NCBI GenBank assembly: GCA_947488085.1
Contig: CANKYI010000001.1
Span: 1,116,001-1,180,000, forward strand
Direction of reading: 5' to 3'
DNA: 64,000 bases
Source: an uncultured Erythrobacter sp.
GTDB taxonomy: Bacteria > Pseudomonadota > Alphaproteobacteria > Sphingomonadales > Sphingomonadaceae
Positions within the stretch are counted from its first letter, which is position 1, and every line of letters begins with the position of its first letter. This document shows positions 10,156 to 22,351 of this stretch, piece by piece. Made by a program: the position numbers and the translations under genes. The notes beneath the pieces are model-generated. The model worked only from the letters and a program-made list of their open reading frames with translations, was not told the DNA's origin and did no database searches.

Positions 10156-12183
10156 ATGGCCTCGACCGCAAAAACACAAGATAAAGACGACGCACCGCTG
10201 ATCGATCTCAATGAAGCATCGGTCAAAAAGCTGATAAGCAAGGGCAAGAAAAAGGGCTACATCACCTATGATGAGCTCAATGCCGCGTTGCCATCCGGTG
10301 AAATGAGCCCCGACCAGATCGAGGACATTCAAACCGGCCTTTCCGAAATGGGTGTGCAGATCGTCGAAAACGACGAAGAAGCTGAAGCCGAAGCGGAAGT
10401 GGATGCCGAAGTCGAAGAAATGGCCGTCGATGAAGATGGCAAGAAACCGGCTGCCAAAAAAGAGACTAAGGCTGCGGCGGCCAAGAAGACCGGTGCCGGT
10501 GATCGGACCGATGACCCTGTGCGCATGTATCTGCGCGAAATGGGCGCGGTCGAATTGCTCAGCCGCGAGGGCGAGATTGCGATTGCGAAACGGATCGAAT
10601 CCGGTCGTGATATGATGATCATGGGCCTTTGCCAAAGCCCGATCACCTTCCACGCCATCATCCAATGGTCCGAAGCACTAAACTCGGAAGACATGCAGCT
10701 GCGTGAGATCCTTGATCTTGATGCGATGCTTTCAAAGGAGCCTCCACCTGACAAGATGGAGGAAGAGAACGAGGAAGACGACGGCGAGATCTCGGAAGAG
10801 ACCGCTGGCCCGACAATCCGCGACGAAGATGAAGTCGAGGATCACAAGGAAGAGGGCGAAGGCGACGACGGCGAAGAAGGCGAAACCAAAAAGGAAGAAG
10901 AGGAAGAGGAGGACAACACCCTCTCCCTCGCTCAGATGGAAGCCGCGCTTAAACCGGATGCAATTGACCGTTTTGCTCGCATCACCAAGCTCTTCAAAAC
11001 CTTTGAGAAGTTGCAGGCCGAGCGGGTAGAGACACTGGCTGCTGGCGATGAGTTCCCCAAGGCGAAAGAGAAGAAGTACGAAACGCTTGGCGATGAGCTG
11101 ACCGCTGAAGTGGAAAGCATGCAGTTCCACGCGACCAAGATCGAGTTTCTGGTCGACAACCTCTACGCCTTTAACCGCCGCCTGACAGCGCTTGGCGGGC
11201 AAATGCTGCGTCTGGCGGAGCGTCACAAGATTAAGCGGATCGATTTCCTCAAAAGTTATGTCGGCAATGAGCTCGACGATGGCTGGATCGCGGCGAATGC
11301 GAAGAAGGACAAGAAATGGGCCGCTTTCGCTGACAAAGAAGAGGGCGCGATTGATCGCATCCGCACGGAAATCACTGATATTGCTGCGAATACCGGCATG
11401 GCGCTGCCCGAATTCCGCCGCATCGTGAACATGGTGCAAAAAGGTGAGCGTGAAGCGCGCATCGCGAAAAAGGAAATGGTGGAGGCGAACCTGCGTCTCG
11501 TGATTTCCATTGCCAAGAAATACACCAATCGCGGCCTGCAATTCCTTGATCTGATTCAAGAGGGCAATATCGGCCTGATGAAGGCGGTTGATAAGTTTGA
11601 ATATCGCCGCGGTTACAAATTCTCGACCTATGCGACATGGTGGATCAGGCAGGCGATTACGCGGTCTATCGCAGACCAAGCGCGCACGATCCGTATTCCT
11701 GTGCACATGATCGAGACGATCAACAAACTGGTGCGCACGTCGCGCCAGTTCCTGCACGAAGAAGGTCGCGAGCCAACTCCCGAAGAAATGGCAGCGCGTC
11801 TGTCCATGCCTTTGGAAAAGGTCCGCAAGGTGATGAAAATCGCTAAGGAGCCAATCAGCCTCGAAACACCAATCGGTGATGAGGAAGATTCGCACCTAGG
11901 CGACTTTATTGAGGACAAAAACGCTGTGATCCCGGTTGATGCCGCGATCCAAGCGAACCTCAAAGAGACTGTCACCCGCGTCCTCGCATCGCTAACCCCA
12001 CGTGAAGAACGTGTGCTGCGTATGCGGTTCGGCATCGGCATGAATACTGACCACACGTTGGAAGAAGTTGGCCAACAGTTCAGCGTGACGCGCGAACGTA
12101 TTCGTCAAATTGAGGCTAAGGCGCTTCGCAAGCTGAAGCACCCAAGCCGTAGTCGGAAGATGCGGTCGTTCTTGGATCAGTAG
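10156..12183 (+). CDS. rpoD: RNA polymerase primary sigma factor RpoD
   Basis: Sigma-70 regions 2-4 ('[31 protein letters not shown]', '[22 protein letters not shown]'); ATG at 10156 preferred over the longer ORF from 10120. Confidence 0.97.
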   Translation: MASTAKTQDKDDAPLIDLNEASVKKLISKGKKKGYITYDELNAALPSGEMSPDQIEDIQTGLSEMGVQIVENDEEAEAEAEVDAEVEEMAVDEDGKKPAAKKETKAAAAKKTGAGDRTDDPVRMYLREMGAVELLSREGEIAIAKRIESGRDMMIMGLCQSPITFHAIIQWSEALNSEDMQLREILDLDAMLSKEPPPDKMEEENEEDDGEISEETAGPTIRDEDEVEDHKEEGEGDDGEEGETKKEEEEEEDNTLSLAQMEAALKPDAIDRFARITKLFKTFEKLQAERVETLAAGDEFPKAKEKKYETLGDELTAEVESMQFHATKIEFLVDNLYAFNRRLTALGGQMLRLAERHKIKRIDFLKSYVGNELDDGWIAANAKKDKKWAAFADKEEGAIDRIRTEITDIAANTGMALPEFRRIVNMVQKGEREARIAKKEMVEANLRLVISIAKKYTNRGLQFLDLIQEGNIGLMKAVDKFEYRRGYKFSTYATWWIRQAITRSIADQARTIRIPVHMIETINKLVRTSRQFLHEEGREPTPEEMAARLSMPLEKVRKVMKIAKEPISLETPIGDEEDSHLGDFIEDKNAVIPVDAAIQANLKETVTRVLASLTPREERVLRMRFGIGMNTDHTLEEVGQQFSVTRERIRQIEAKALRKLKHPSRSRKMRSFLDQ

Positions 12184-12200
12184 GGAGACTAGGGTAGACG

Positions 12201-12211
12201 TCGCACTTGCA
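12201..12211. repeat. 11-bp direct repeat copy matching 12822-12832
   Basis: TCGCACTTGCA at both sites, bracketing the ORF 12214..12678. Confidence 0.7.
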
Positions 12212-12213
12212 CT

Positions 12214-12678
12214 TTATGAGCCGCTTCTAACAAGCTGGCCAAGAGTGACATCGCTCGAGACTCCTGCCTTCTCGAACTCCACTAAAGCCAATTGTAGCGG
12301 ACTCGCGTTTTGGGCCGCCTGTCGCGCTTTCTGCTCTTTTGCGGCCAGCGCACCTATTTGCTCGCCAGTGAGGTCTTCGAGCCGCTTCTTTTCGCCATTT
12401 TTGAGCGTGTAAATGACCGGTAGATTTTCCTCATCAGCTATCAGATCGAGAAGCGAGGCTCCACGACCCACGCGCCTCGTTGAGCCAATTACACTTCCCA
12501 CATACCGCGTCAGCTGCTGGTCTACGAGCTGATCAGTAAGCTCCTTGATCAAGGTTTGGTGACCGCCACGAAGAGCCGCAATGATGTCCTCTGTCTTGAT
12601 GGACACAATTTCTTCTGAACTTATCATTTCACGGACGATTTGCTGAATTGCGGTCTTAATTCTCGATTTTTCATTCAT
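12214..12678 (-). CDS. Hypothetical protein, 154 aa
   Basis: ATG at 12678 preceded on the minus strand by strong SD AAGGAGGTGACGGAG. Confidence 0.6.
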   Translation of the reverse strand: MNEKSRIKTAIQQIVREMISSEEIVSIKTEDIIAALRGGHQTLIKELTDQLVDQQLTRYVGSVIGSTRRVGRGASLLDLIADEENLPVIYTLKNGEKKRLEDLTGEQIGALAAKEQKARQAAQNASPLQLALVEFEKAGVSSDVTLGQLVRSGS

Positions 12679-12821
12679 CTCCGTCACCTCCTTAAATCCG
12701 ACTATCAGCTGGCTAGGGTGGAATGAAACAAGAACAAATTCCAGAGTACAGCTCATTTCCTCCACATTTATCAACCATTAGGTTGCAAACCCTGCACATT
12801 ACTTGACACTCTACGGCAACT

Positions 12822-12858
12822 TCGCACTTGCAAAATCGCACTAGCAAAATCGCACTCG
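12822..12858. repeat. 2.5 tandem copies of a 14-bp unit upstream of parA
   Basis: TCGCACTTGCAAAA | TCGCACTAGCAAAA | TCGCACTCG. Confidence 0.85.
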
Positions 12859-12887
12859 ATCAAAGAAAGCTAGATTGGATTCCCAAC

Positions 12888-13535
12888 ATGCCCAATGATA
12901 TCCCCACCATCATCGCTATCGTCAGCCAAAAAGGCGGCTCAGGCAAAACCACGCTTGCGGTGAACCTCGCCACGCGCGCGGCTCAGGCTAAGCATGAAAG
13001 CTGTGTGATCGATACCGATCCTCAGGCGACGGCAGCTGCGTGGAGCGATTGGCGTGGCGATTTCCTGCCCGTTGTGGTGACTGCGCCCCCGGCCCGGCTC
13101 GGTCGCACGATTGCCAGTGCGCAAAAGAACGGCGTCGACTTTATCGTGATCGACACCCCTCCCCATGCCGATGCCGCCGCACGTGAAGCGATCAAGGCGG
13201 CGGATATTGTGCTGGTCCCGACCAAGCCGCGCGCATTTGATCTTGCGGCTCTTGAACCGATTGCTGATCTGGTGAGTTTTGCCAAAACACCCGCCTTTGT
13301 GGTTCTGAACGCGGTGCCGTCAGGTGCGACCAAACTCGCCGACGAAGCGCGTAAAGCCGCCCGCGCGATGGGCTTAGATTTGTGCCCAGTTGAGTTGGGT
13401 GACCGCGCCGCCTTTCACCGCTCCAGCGCCAAGGGTGAAACGGCAGGCGAAATGGATCCCGAGGGCAAAGCTGCCAAAGAGATAGAGGCGCTTTGGAAAT
13501 GGGCGCGCAAGGCGGTCAAAAAAGCGAAGAAATAG
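12888..13535 (+). CDS. ParA/MinD-family ATPase (orphan, no adjacent parB)
   Basis: Deviant Walker A 'SQKGGSGKTTLAVNLA', 'IDTDPQATAAAW', 'IDTPPHAD'. Confidence 0.92.
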   Translation: MPNDIPTIIAIVSQKGGSGKTTLAVNLATRAAQAKHESCVIDTDPQATAAAWSDWRGDFLPVVVTAPPARLGRTIASAQKNGVDFIVIDTPPHADAAAREAIKAADIVLVPTKPRAFDLAALEPIADLVSFAKTPAFVVLNAVPSGATKLADEARKAARAMGLDLCPVELGDRAAFHRSSAKGETAGEMDPEGKAAKEIEALWKWARKAVKKAKK

Positions 13536-13540
13536 CGCCT

Positions 13541-14218
13541 CTAGTACCGGCGGTTTTTGTCATCTTCATATGATCGGGGATTCAAACCGAACCGAAGGCG
13601 AAATTCCCCTGGAATGATTGGCTCCGGCATCACCGCCATACCAGAAAACCGGCCGTGCATACGGTTCATTTCCTCATAAGGTATTTCAGACCATTCAATG
13701 GTGTTACGCGCAGTCAGTGCAAAGTCGCCCGCATAGGTTATCTTACCGGCCTCAATTTCAAACCTTGGCGCAATCGCGCCATAGCCTCGACTGGGCCGCG
13801 ACAATTGCTCGCCTCCGGTCAGTCCTTGCACATCGATTAAGCAGCGTTCGTCCTCGGCCGGAACATTGGGACAATTCATGCCATGCGCGACCAAGCGGTA
13901 GCTTCCCGGCCGCAATTGAAACGCCCGAATTTTGTATTCGACCGTGTCATTGCCAAACGCAAAAAAGCCCTGTCGCCGCTCAAACCGAACGACATCGGCA
14001 TCGTTTGCGATGTTTCCGCCTTCGCGCAGAAAATAGACATGCAGCGGATCATCGAGGTACAGTTCACTGCGGATAGAAATCACCACTGCGCCGTGACCAC
14101 CCTCTACCGCCGAACCACGCGAGACACGCTCCGCCTCTGTTCCCGGTTCGGCCAAAACTGCGCTCCATCCGGGAAGGGCAATGATGGCGAGGAAAAAAGC
14201 AGAAAGAACGGAACGCAT
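13541..14218 (-). CDS. Hypothetical exported protein
   Basis: Signal peptide 'MRSVLSAFFLAIIALPGWSAVLA'; start at 14218 preferred. Confidence 0.6.
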   Translation of the reverse strand: MRSVLSAFFLAIIALPGWSAVLAEPGTEAERVSRGSAVEGGHGAVVISIRSELYLDDPLHVYFLREGGNIANDADVVRFERRQGFFAFGNDTVEYKIRAFQLRPGSYRLVAHGMNCPNVPAEDERCLIDVQGLTGGEQLSRPSRGYGAIAPRFEIEAGKITYAGDFALTARNTIEWSEIPYEEMNRMHGRFSGMAVMPEPIIPGEFRLRFGLNPRSYEDDKNRRY

Positions 14219-14388
14219 CGCGGACTGACCCTGAGTGATTTTGCGTGGGGTGGAGCCTCGAAATGAAACATGCACAAGCTCAGCACAAGGGGCCAATTGC
14301 ATAGCTCACAGCGAAATTCGTTCTAACACGAGGAAAAGCGCAAGACTTGGGGTGGAGTCCGACCGATGCGCGCACTATGTAGCCCTCC

Positions 14389-14868
14389 ATGCGCATTGCA
14401 ATAGCCTCCGATCACGCCGCCACCGACATGAAGGCAGAGATTGCCGAATGGTTGATGGATGAAGGCCACGAAGTAGCCGATCTTGGCCCTGATGCCGGGG
14501 AGAGCGTCGATTATCCCGACTACGGATACAAATTGGCCGAAGTCATCGCCGATGGCACCGTGGAATATGGCATCGCGCTGTGCGGATCCGGCGTCGGCAT
14601 CTCCATCAGCGTCAATCGCCACCCAGCCCTGCGTTGTGCGTTAGTATCCGAGCCCTTGTCAGCCGCTCTCGCGCGCGAACACAATAACGCGAACTGCATT
14701 GCCCTTGGTGCGCGACTGACAGGCATCGAAATGGCCAAGTCTTGCGTAGCTACTTTCCTAAGCACCGAATTTGCTGATGCAGATGACCCGGCTGGCCGTC
14801 ACCAGCGCCGCGTCGCCAAACTTGGCGTTCCTCCCATTTTGCCTGACCATATTGAGACCCATCAATGA
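14389..14868 (+). CDS. rpiB: Ribose-5-phosphate isomerase B
   Basis: '[18 protein letters not shown]', '[24 protein letters not shown]'. Confidence 0.95.
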   Translation: MRIAIASDHAATDMKAEIAEWLMDEGHEVADLGPDAGESVDYPDYGYKLAEVIADGTVEYGIALCGSGVGISISVNRHPALRCALVSEPLSAALAREHNNANCIALGARLTGIEMAKSCVATFLSTEFADADDPAGRHQRRVAKLGVPPILPDHIETHQ

Positions 14869-16175
14869 GCACCCAGCCCAACGACGTAGTGAACCCAATG
14901 CACGGTTTTTGGAATGATGACCTCGCCACCGCGGATCCCGAAATCGCGGCTGCCATCGGTAATGAGCTGAAACGTCAACAGGACAAGATCGAGCTGATCG
15001 CGAGCGAGAACATTGCGTCCAAAGCAGTGCTTGAAGCGACCGGCAGCGTGTTCACCAACAAATACGCAGAAGGCTATCCGGGCAAGCGGTACTATGGCGG
15101 CTGTGACTATGCGGACGTGGTCGAAACCCTGGCCATTGAGCGCGCTAAGCAATTGTTTGGATGCAACTTTGCCAACGTTCAGCCAAACAGCGGCAGTCAA
15201 ATGAACCAAGCGGTGTTCCTTGCGCTCTTGCAGCCGGGCGACACATTTATGGGTCTTGACCTCAATTCAGGCGGGCACCTGACTCATGGTTCACCGGTCA
15301 ATATGTCGGGTAAGTGGTTCAACCCTGTCAGCTATGGCGTGACCGAAGGCGATGAACTGATCGATATGGATGCAGTCGCCGCCACGGCGCGCGAGCATAA
15401 GCCCAAGATCATCATCTGTGGCGGTACCGCCTATTCGCGGATCTGGGACTTTGCCGCGTTCCGCAAGATTGCCGATGAAGTGGGCGCGGTCCTGCTTTGC
15501 GATATGAGCCACATCTCCGGATTGGTCGCTGGCGGCGCGCACCCGTCGCCCTTCCCGCATTGTGATATCGTGACCTCAACCACGCACAAAAGTCTGCGCG
15601 GCCCGCGTTCAGGCATCATGCTGTGGAACAATGAGAAGTTCACCAAGCCATTGAACATGGCGGTTTTCCCCGGCCTCCAAGGCGGCCCGCTAATGCATGT
15701 CGTTGCGGCCAAGGCTGTGGCGTTTCTTGAGGCGTTACAACCCGAATTCAAAACCTATGCGCACCGCATCGTTGAAAATGCGCGCGCATTGGCGGCTAGC
15801 CTTGAAGAGAACGGTCTGCGGATTGTTTCGGGTGGGACGGATAACCATTCGATGCTGGTTGATCTCACCGCAAAAGACGTGACGGGCAAAGCTGCCGAGG
15901 CTGGGCTAGATCGCGCTTGGCTGACCTGTAACAAGAACGGAATCCCCTTCGACACACGCTCTCCATTTGTGACCAGCGGCATCCGCCTTGGCACCCCGGC
16001 GGGCACGACGCGCGGCTTTGGTCCTGCCGAATTCCGTATCGTGGGCAAGCTAATCGCCGAAGTGGTCGATGGTCTGTCGAAGAATGGTCCAGAAGGCGAT
16101 GCTCAGATCGAGGAAAGCGTGCGCTCGCGCGTTGCCGATTTGTGCGCGGCCTTCCCGGTCTATCCTGACGCGTAA
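14865..16175 (+). CDS. glyA: Serine hydroxymethyltransferase
   Basis: '[37 protein letters not shown]', PLP site '[15 protein letters not shown]'. Confidence 0.98.
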   Translation: MSTQPNDVVNPMHGFWNDDLATADPEIAAAIGNELKRQQDKIELIASENIASKAVLEATGSVFTNKYAEGYPGKRYYGGCDYADVVETLAIERAKQLFGCNFANVQPNSGSQMNQAVFLALLQPGDTFMGLDLNSGGHLTHGSPVNMSGKWFNPVSYGVTEGDELIDMDAVAATAREHKPKIIICGGTAYSRIWDFAAFRKIADEVGAVLLCDMSHISGLVAGGAHPSPFPHCDIVTSTTHKSLRGPRSGIMLWNNEKFTKPLNMAVFPGLQGGPLMHVVAAKAVAFLEALQPEFKTYAHRIVENARALAASLEENGLRIVSGGTDNHSMLVDLTAKDVTGKAAEAGLDRAWLTCNKNGIPFDTRSPFVTSGIRLGTPAGTTRGFGPAEFRIVGKLIAEVVDGLSKNGPEGDAQIEESVRSRVADLCAAFPVYPDA

Positions 16176-16636
16176 TGCGCTGTCCGTTTTGTGCCAATGA
16201 CGACACGCAAGTAAAGGATTCGCGTCCAACCGAGGATGCCAATGCGATCCGGCGGCGGCGTCAATGTGGATCATGCGGAGCGCGTTTCACCACTTTTGAA
16301 CGCGTGCAACTGCGCGAGGTTACGATTGTAAAATCGGGTGATCGTCGCGAGGCGTTTGACCGTTCAAAGATCGAGCAATCCGTATCGCTCGCCTGCCGCA
16401 AACGCGGCGTCAGCGAAGAGGCCATCGATCAGCTAATATCCGGTATTCAACGCCAGGTTGAAACCGCAGGCGAACCCGAAGTACCATCCCATCGCATCGG
16501 CGAGATGGTGATGGACGGGCTGAAGCAAATCGACAGCGTTGCCTATATTCGCTTTGCCAGTGTCTATCGCGATTTCTCCGAAGCGAAAGACTTTGAAGAA
16601 TTCGCGAGCACCGTCGCAGACGCTGCAAAAGACTAA
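16175..16636 (+). CDS. nrdR: Transcriptional repressor NrdR
   Basis: '[45 protein letters not shown]'; overlaps the glyA stop. Confidence 0.98.
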   Translation: MRCPFCANDDTQVKDSRPTEDANAIRRRRQCGSCGARFTTFERVQLREVTIVKSGDRREAFDRSKIEQSVSLACRKRGVSEEAIDQLISGIQRQVETAGEPEVPSHRIGEMVMDGLKQIDSVAYIRFASVYRDFSEAKDFEEFASTVADAAKD

Positions 16637-16637
16637 A

Positions 16638-17381
16638 GTGGCGGGCAAACCCATCATTGTTCTGGTCCGCCCGCAACTGGGCGAGAATATCGGCAAGGCC
16701 GCGCGCGCAATGCTCAACTTTGGCCTGACAGAAATGCGCATCGTCAATCCGCGCGATGGCTGGCCCAATCCCTCTGCTGGCCCGGCCGCATCGGGCGCGG
16801 ATATCGTGCTGGATCAAGCTAAGGTCTACGCCTCCACAGCCGAAGCAGTTGCCGATTGCGAACATGTCTATGCCACCACAGTGCGCAAGCGCGGCGTTAC
16901 GAAACCGGTGGTCGGGCCCGATGGGGCTGCGCGGCTGGTGCATAAAGACCCCGGTCGTCATGCCGTGTTGTTCGGGCGCGAAGCGTCGGGTTTGGAGACC
17001 GAGGATGTGGCGCTTGCCCGACATATTCTGACCGTCCCGATCAACCCGGAATTCGGCTCGCTTAACTTGGCGCAGGCGGTGATCCTCGTCGCATATGAAT
17101 GGTCGCGAATTGGCAGCGAGTTGGCGGGTTCTGAAACGGAGCTCGTTCAGCCCACGAACGAAGAAGATATCCTCCCTCCCGCACCGCAGGATCAGCTCGA
17201 AGGTTTGATCGCCCATTTTGAAAAGCTGCTCGATCTGCGCGGCTATTTCCTGCCCGAGGCAAGGCGCGAAGCCACCGCACGCACTTTGCGGACTGTTCTG
17301 ACTAAGCCTGCATGGAATCACTTGGAAGTGCGCACTCTAAGAGGCGTTTTGAGCACACTGGAGAAGCCACCACGCCGATAG
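16638..17381 (+). CDS. tRNA/rRNA methyltransferase, TrmJ/SpoU family (GTG start)
   Basis: 'PIIVLVRPQLGENIGKAARAMLNFGLTEMRIVNPRDGWPN', 'LFGREASGLETEDVALA'. Confidence 0.9.
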   Translation: MAGKPIIVLVRPQLGENIGKAARAMLNFGLTEMRIVNPRDGWPNPSAGPAASGADIVLDQAKVYASTAEAVADCEHVYATTVRKRGVTKPVVGPDGAARLVHKDPGRHAVLFGREASGLETEDVALARHILTVPINPEFGSLNLAQAVILVAYEWSRIGSELAGSETELVQPTNEEDILPPAPQDQLEGLIAHFEKLLDLRGYFLPEARREATARTLRTVLTKPAWNHLEVRTLRGVLSTLEKPPRR

Positions 17382-17457
17382 GTTCCTTGGCCGTGGACAT
17401 TGCCAATGCCGCTCGTTAGCAATGGCGAACTCTCATTTACCCCTATTTGCGAGAATA

Positions 17458-17805
17458 ATGATGAAATCGACCTTTGTGCGTGTCGCGGCTGCGGCAACTT
17501 TTGCGTGTGCTGCCCCTCTCCTCGCCGTTTCCGCTTTGGCAGATGAGCCAGGTGAAGGCGTTGAGAGCCAACCCGTCGTCGAAGGCGCTGAGCCTGCTGG
17601 CGAGCGGCCCGTCCAACCAGCACAGTCGGCAGATACTGCTCCTGAGGTACCTGCCGCACCGGCACAGGAGGCTCCTGCTGTCGAAGAAGAAGCTGAAGAA
17701 GAGCGAGTAATCTGTCGTAGCATTCGCCTCGACGCATCAAGCCGCCGCAAAACGCGTGTGTGCCGCACTGCAGAAGGCTGGCGGGAACTCAACCAGCGGC
17801 GCTAG
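17458..17805 (+). CDS. Small exported protein with C-terminal Cys-pair motif
   Basis: Signal peptide; Pro/Glu-rich middle; 'VICRSIRLDASSRRKTRVCRTAEGWRELNQRR'. Confidence 0.6.
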   Translation: MMKSTFVRVAAAATFACAAPLLAVSALADEPGEGVESQPVVEGAEPAGERPVQPAQSADTAPEVPAAPAQEAPAVEEEAEEERVICRSIRLDASSRRKTRVCRTAEGWRELNQRR

Positions 17806-17880
17806 GGTCCAAGAAGTGCATGATTCAGTTGCGGTAAATTAGGCTATCGCCAATTTCTTTGAGTTGTTGGGAGAACTGTT

Positions 17881-18165
17881 ATGAGCCTCGTCTTGATTTC
17901 CGTTGCATTGCCACTGTTTGCAGTGAGTCCTGATGATGCGCTTTTATCCAGCCATCGCACATTTGTGTCAGCGAACGCGCAAAATGCAGCCAGCGAAAAC
18001 GGCGCAAACGTGCTTTGTCTGGAGCGCTCTCGGCTCAATGGAATTCGGCATATCTGTTTGACAGAACAGGAATGGCGCGACGCCGTTGAGCATGCCGAAA
18101 CTCAGGCCGCTGGTAATCAACGTCAGAGGCTCATTGATCGCGCTCAATTCTACGCAGGGCTTTAA
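17881..18165 (+). CDS. Small exported protein with the same Cys-pair motif
   Basis: 'VLCLERSRLNGIRHICLTEQEWRDAVEHAE', resembling the preceding ORF. Confidence 0.5.
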   Translation: MSLVLISVALPLFAVSPDDALLSSHRTFVSANAQNAASENGANVLCLERSRLNGIRHICLTEQEWRDAVEHAETQAAGNQRQRLIDRAQFYAGL

Positions 18166-18312
18166 ACTAAGCATCTTGCGCAATTGGCGAGCGAAATGCT
18201 TGACTTCCACAGGCGTGCAGCTATTTGCGCCATTCACAATTTGGCTCCGCACCCCGGTGAAGCGGCGGCCGCGTATGACAAAGCGCTCATACGGTGTGAT
18301 GCCGGGTTCAAT

Positions 18313-18339
18313 GACCGCCATTTGGGCGGTCCTGCAAAT
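18313..18339 (+). promoter_or_regulatory. Two mutually exclusive hairpins in the rpsD leader
   Basis: GACCGCC-ATTTG-GGCGGTC (18313-18331) versus ATTTG-GGCGGTCCTG-CAAAT (18320-18339), just before SD GAAGGA. Confidence 0.4.
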
Positions 18340-18354
18340 TTGAAGGATATTCGT

Positions 18355-18969
18355 ATGACGAAGCGTACCAGCTCGAAGCATAAACTCGACCGTCGGATGG
18401 GCGAAAACATCTGGGGTCGTCCAAATTCCCCGGTAAACAAGCGTTCCTATGGTCCTGGCCAACACGGTCAGCGTCGTAAGAGCAAGATGAGCGATTTCGG
18501 CCTGCAACTGCGTGCCAAGCAAAAGCTCAAAGGCTATTATGGCGACGTGACGGAAAAGCAGTTCCGTTCAACCTATAAAGACGCAACCAAGATGAAGGGT
18601 GACACGAGCCAGAACCTGATTGGTTTGCTCGAACGCCGTCTCGACATGATCGTTTACCGCGCGAAATTCGCACCCACGATCTTCGCAGCGCGTCAGATCG
18701 TGAGCCACGGTCACATTTATGTGAACGGAGTAAAGTGCAACATCGCAAGCCGCCGCATCGATCTCGGCGATGTCATCAGCCTCGGCTCGAAAGCCAAGGA
18801 AATGGCATTGGTTATCGAAGCGCAAAGCCTGCCCGAGCGTGAAATTCCCGATTATGTTGTGCCAGAAGGCAACGACAAGGTCGCTTTCACCCGCGTGCCA
18901 AAACTTGACGAAGTGCCTTACCCGGTCACCATGGAACCCAACCTCGTGGTTGAATTCTACTCGCGCTAA
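18355..18969 (+). CDS. rpsD: 30S ribosomal protein S4
   Basis: '[41 protein letters not shown]', S4 domain '[35 protein letters not shown]'. Confidence 0.98.
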   Translation: MTKRTSSKHKLDRRMGENIWGRPNSPVNKRSYGPGQHGQRRKSKMSDFGLQLRAKQKLKGYYGDVTEKQFRSTYKDATKMKGDTSQNLIGLLERRLDMIVYRAKFAPTIFAARQIVSHGHIYVNGVKCNIASRRIDLGDVISLGSKAKEMALVIEAQSLPEREIPDYVVPEGNDKVAFTRVPKLDEVPYPVTMEPNLVVEFYSR

Positions 18970-18996
18970 TCCGCGATATGCCGAAAGAAAGAATTG

Positions 18997-19027
18997 GGGC
19001 GGTCCTGCGGGGCCGCCCTTTTCTTTT
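18997..19027 (+). terminator. Intrinsic terminator after rpsD
   Basis: GGGCGGTCC-TGCG-GGGCCGCCC stem followed by TTTTCTTTT. Confidence 0.85.
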
Positions 19028-19074
19028 GTGCAACACCCGCCCATGCTGCCCATCTATGGGATAGGGGAAATGCT

Positions 19075-19701
19075 GTGGATGTGCTGCTGATCGATGCTCA
19101 CCCGGATGAAGGGCGCTACTGCTCGCACTTACTAGATATTTATGAGAGCGCCCTGCCCGCCGCATACACCGTGAGCCGTGTTGCTGTGCGCGACTTCTCG
19201 TTCGCTACCAATCTAAAGCACGGGTATCGCAAGCGTACCGAATGGGAGCCTGATCTCGCCGCCTTTGCGCAGCAACTCGATAATTGCGATCACGTCGTCT
19301 TCGTTTTCCCCATGTGGTGGGGCGCGGAGCCAGCTGAATTAAAAGGATTGCTTGACCGAGTGTTCCTGCCTGGTTTCACCTTTGCCTATCATGAGAATGA
19401 CACTTGGTGGGACAGACATATGGTTGGTCGATCCGCCGATGTAATCATCACCATGGACACCCCACCGATTTATCACCGCATCGCGCATGGTAACGCGATT
19501 ATCAATCGCTGGAAAAAGCAGATCTTGGAATTTGCTGGGTTCAAACCGGTGCGCATTCTGCCGCTTGGGCAGGTGAAATTTGGCGGAGCAGAGAAGCACG
19601 CGGCAAAGTGGAATGCCAAGGTCGAAAAGCTAGCGCACACCGTTAAACAAGCGAAACCAAGCGAGAAAGAGCCTAGATTAGAGCGGTTTCTTAATCCCTG
19701 A
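19075..19701 (+). CDS. NAD(P)H-dependent oxidoreductase / flavodoxin-fold (MdaB/Kef-regulator type), GTG start
   Basis: 'VDVLLIDAHPDEGRYCSHL', 'DHVVFVFPMWWGAEPAELKGLLDRVFLPGFTFAY'. Confidence 0.85.
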   Translation: MDVLLIDAHPDEGRYCSHLLDIYESALPAAYTVSRVAVRDFSFATNLKHGYRKRTEWEPDLAAFAQQLDNCDHVVFVFPMWWGAEPAELKGLLDRVFLPGFTFAYHENDTWWDRHMVGRSADVIITMDTPPIYHRIAHGNAIINRWKKQILEFAGFKPVRILPLGQVKFGGAEKHAAKWNAKVEKLAHTVKQAKPSEKEPRLERFLNP

Positions 19702-19993
19702 TCCGGTCCCATTCGGTGAATTCGTATGCGATTGACCCCTCGACCAAACGCTCCCAAATATCGCCGATCACATCGCCGGGAATACCGCGCGCCTCAGCAT
19801 CATCGACCGCAGCATTGATCACCGCTGACTTGCGAGGTTCATCCCGCACCGCATCGCGCGTGCCCTTTATCCGGGCAGCTGCGCGCATATAACCAAACCG
19901 GGTCTCTAACAGCGCAACCAACTCTCGGTCAGTCGCATCGACCCCTTCGCGCACTTGCGACATATCCTGACAGTCTTCGGGAGCTTTGGGCAT
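19691..19993 (-). CDS. Chorismate mutase
   Basis: 'MSQVREGVDATDRELVALLETRFGYMRAAARIKGTRDAVRDEPRK'. Confidence 0.9.
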   Translation of the reverse strand: MPKAPEDCQDMSQVREGVDATDRELVALLETRFGYMRAAARIKGTRDAVRDEPRKSAVINAAVDDAEARGIPGDVIGDIWERLVEGSIAYEFTEWDRIRD

Positions 19994-22269
<2,276 letters not shown>

Positions 22270-22351
22270 ACTCGCCTCCCTAAAGAACCGGTATGGCACT
22301 AGAGATCAAAACCTAATCAAACCCTTAGTCAGGCGAACCACGTCGAACGCG

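Noticed and set aside
10732-11895. 387-aa minus-strand ORF inside rpoD
   Set aside because: Antisense shadow of rpoD; Phe/Leu-rich composition comes from Glu/Lys codons on the sense strand.
18184-18354. In-frame N-terminal extension of rpsD
   Set aside because: S4 clearly begins at [10 protein letters not shown] (18355) with SD GAAGGA; the upstream part is leader sequence.
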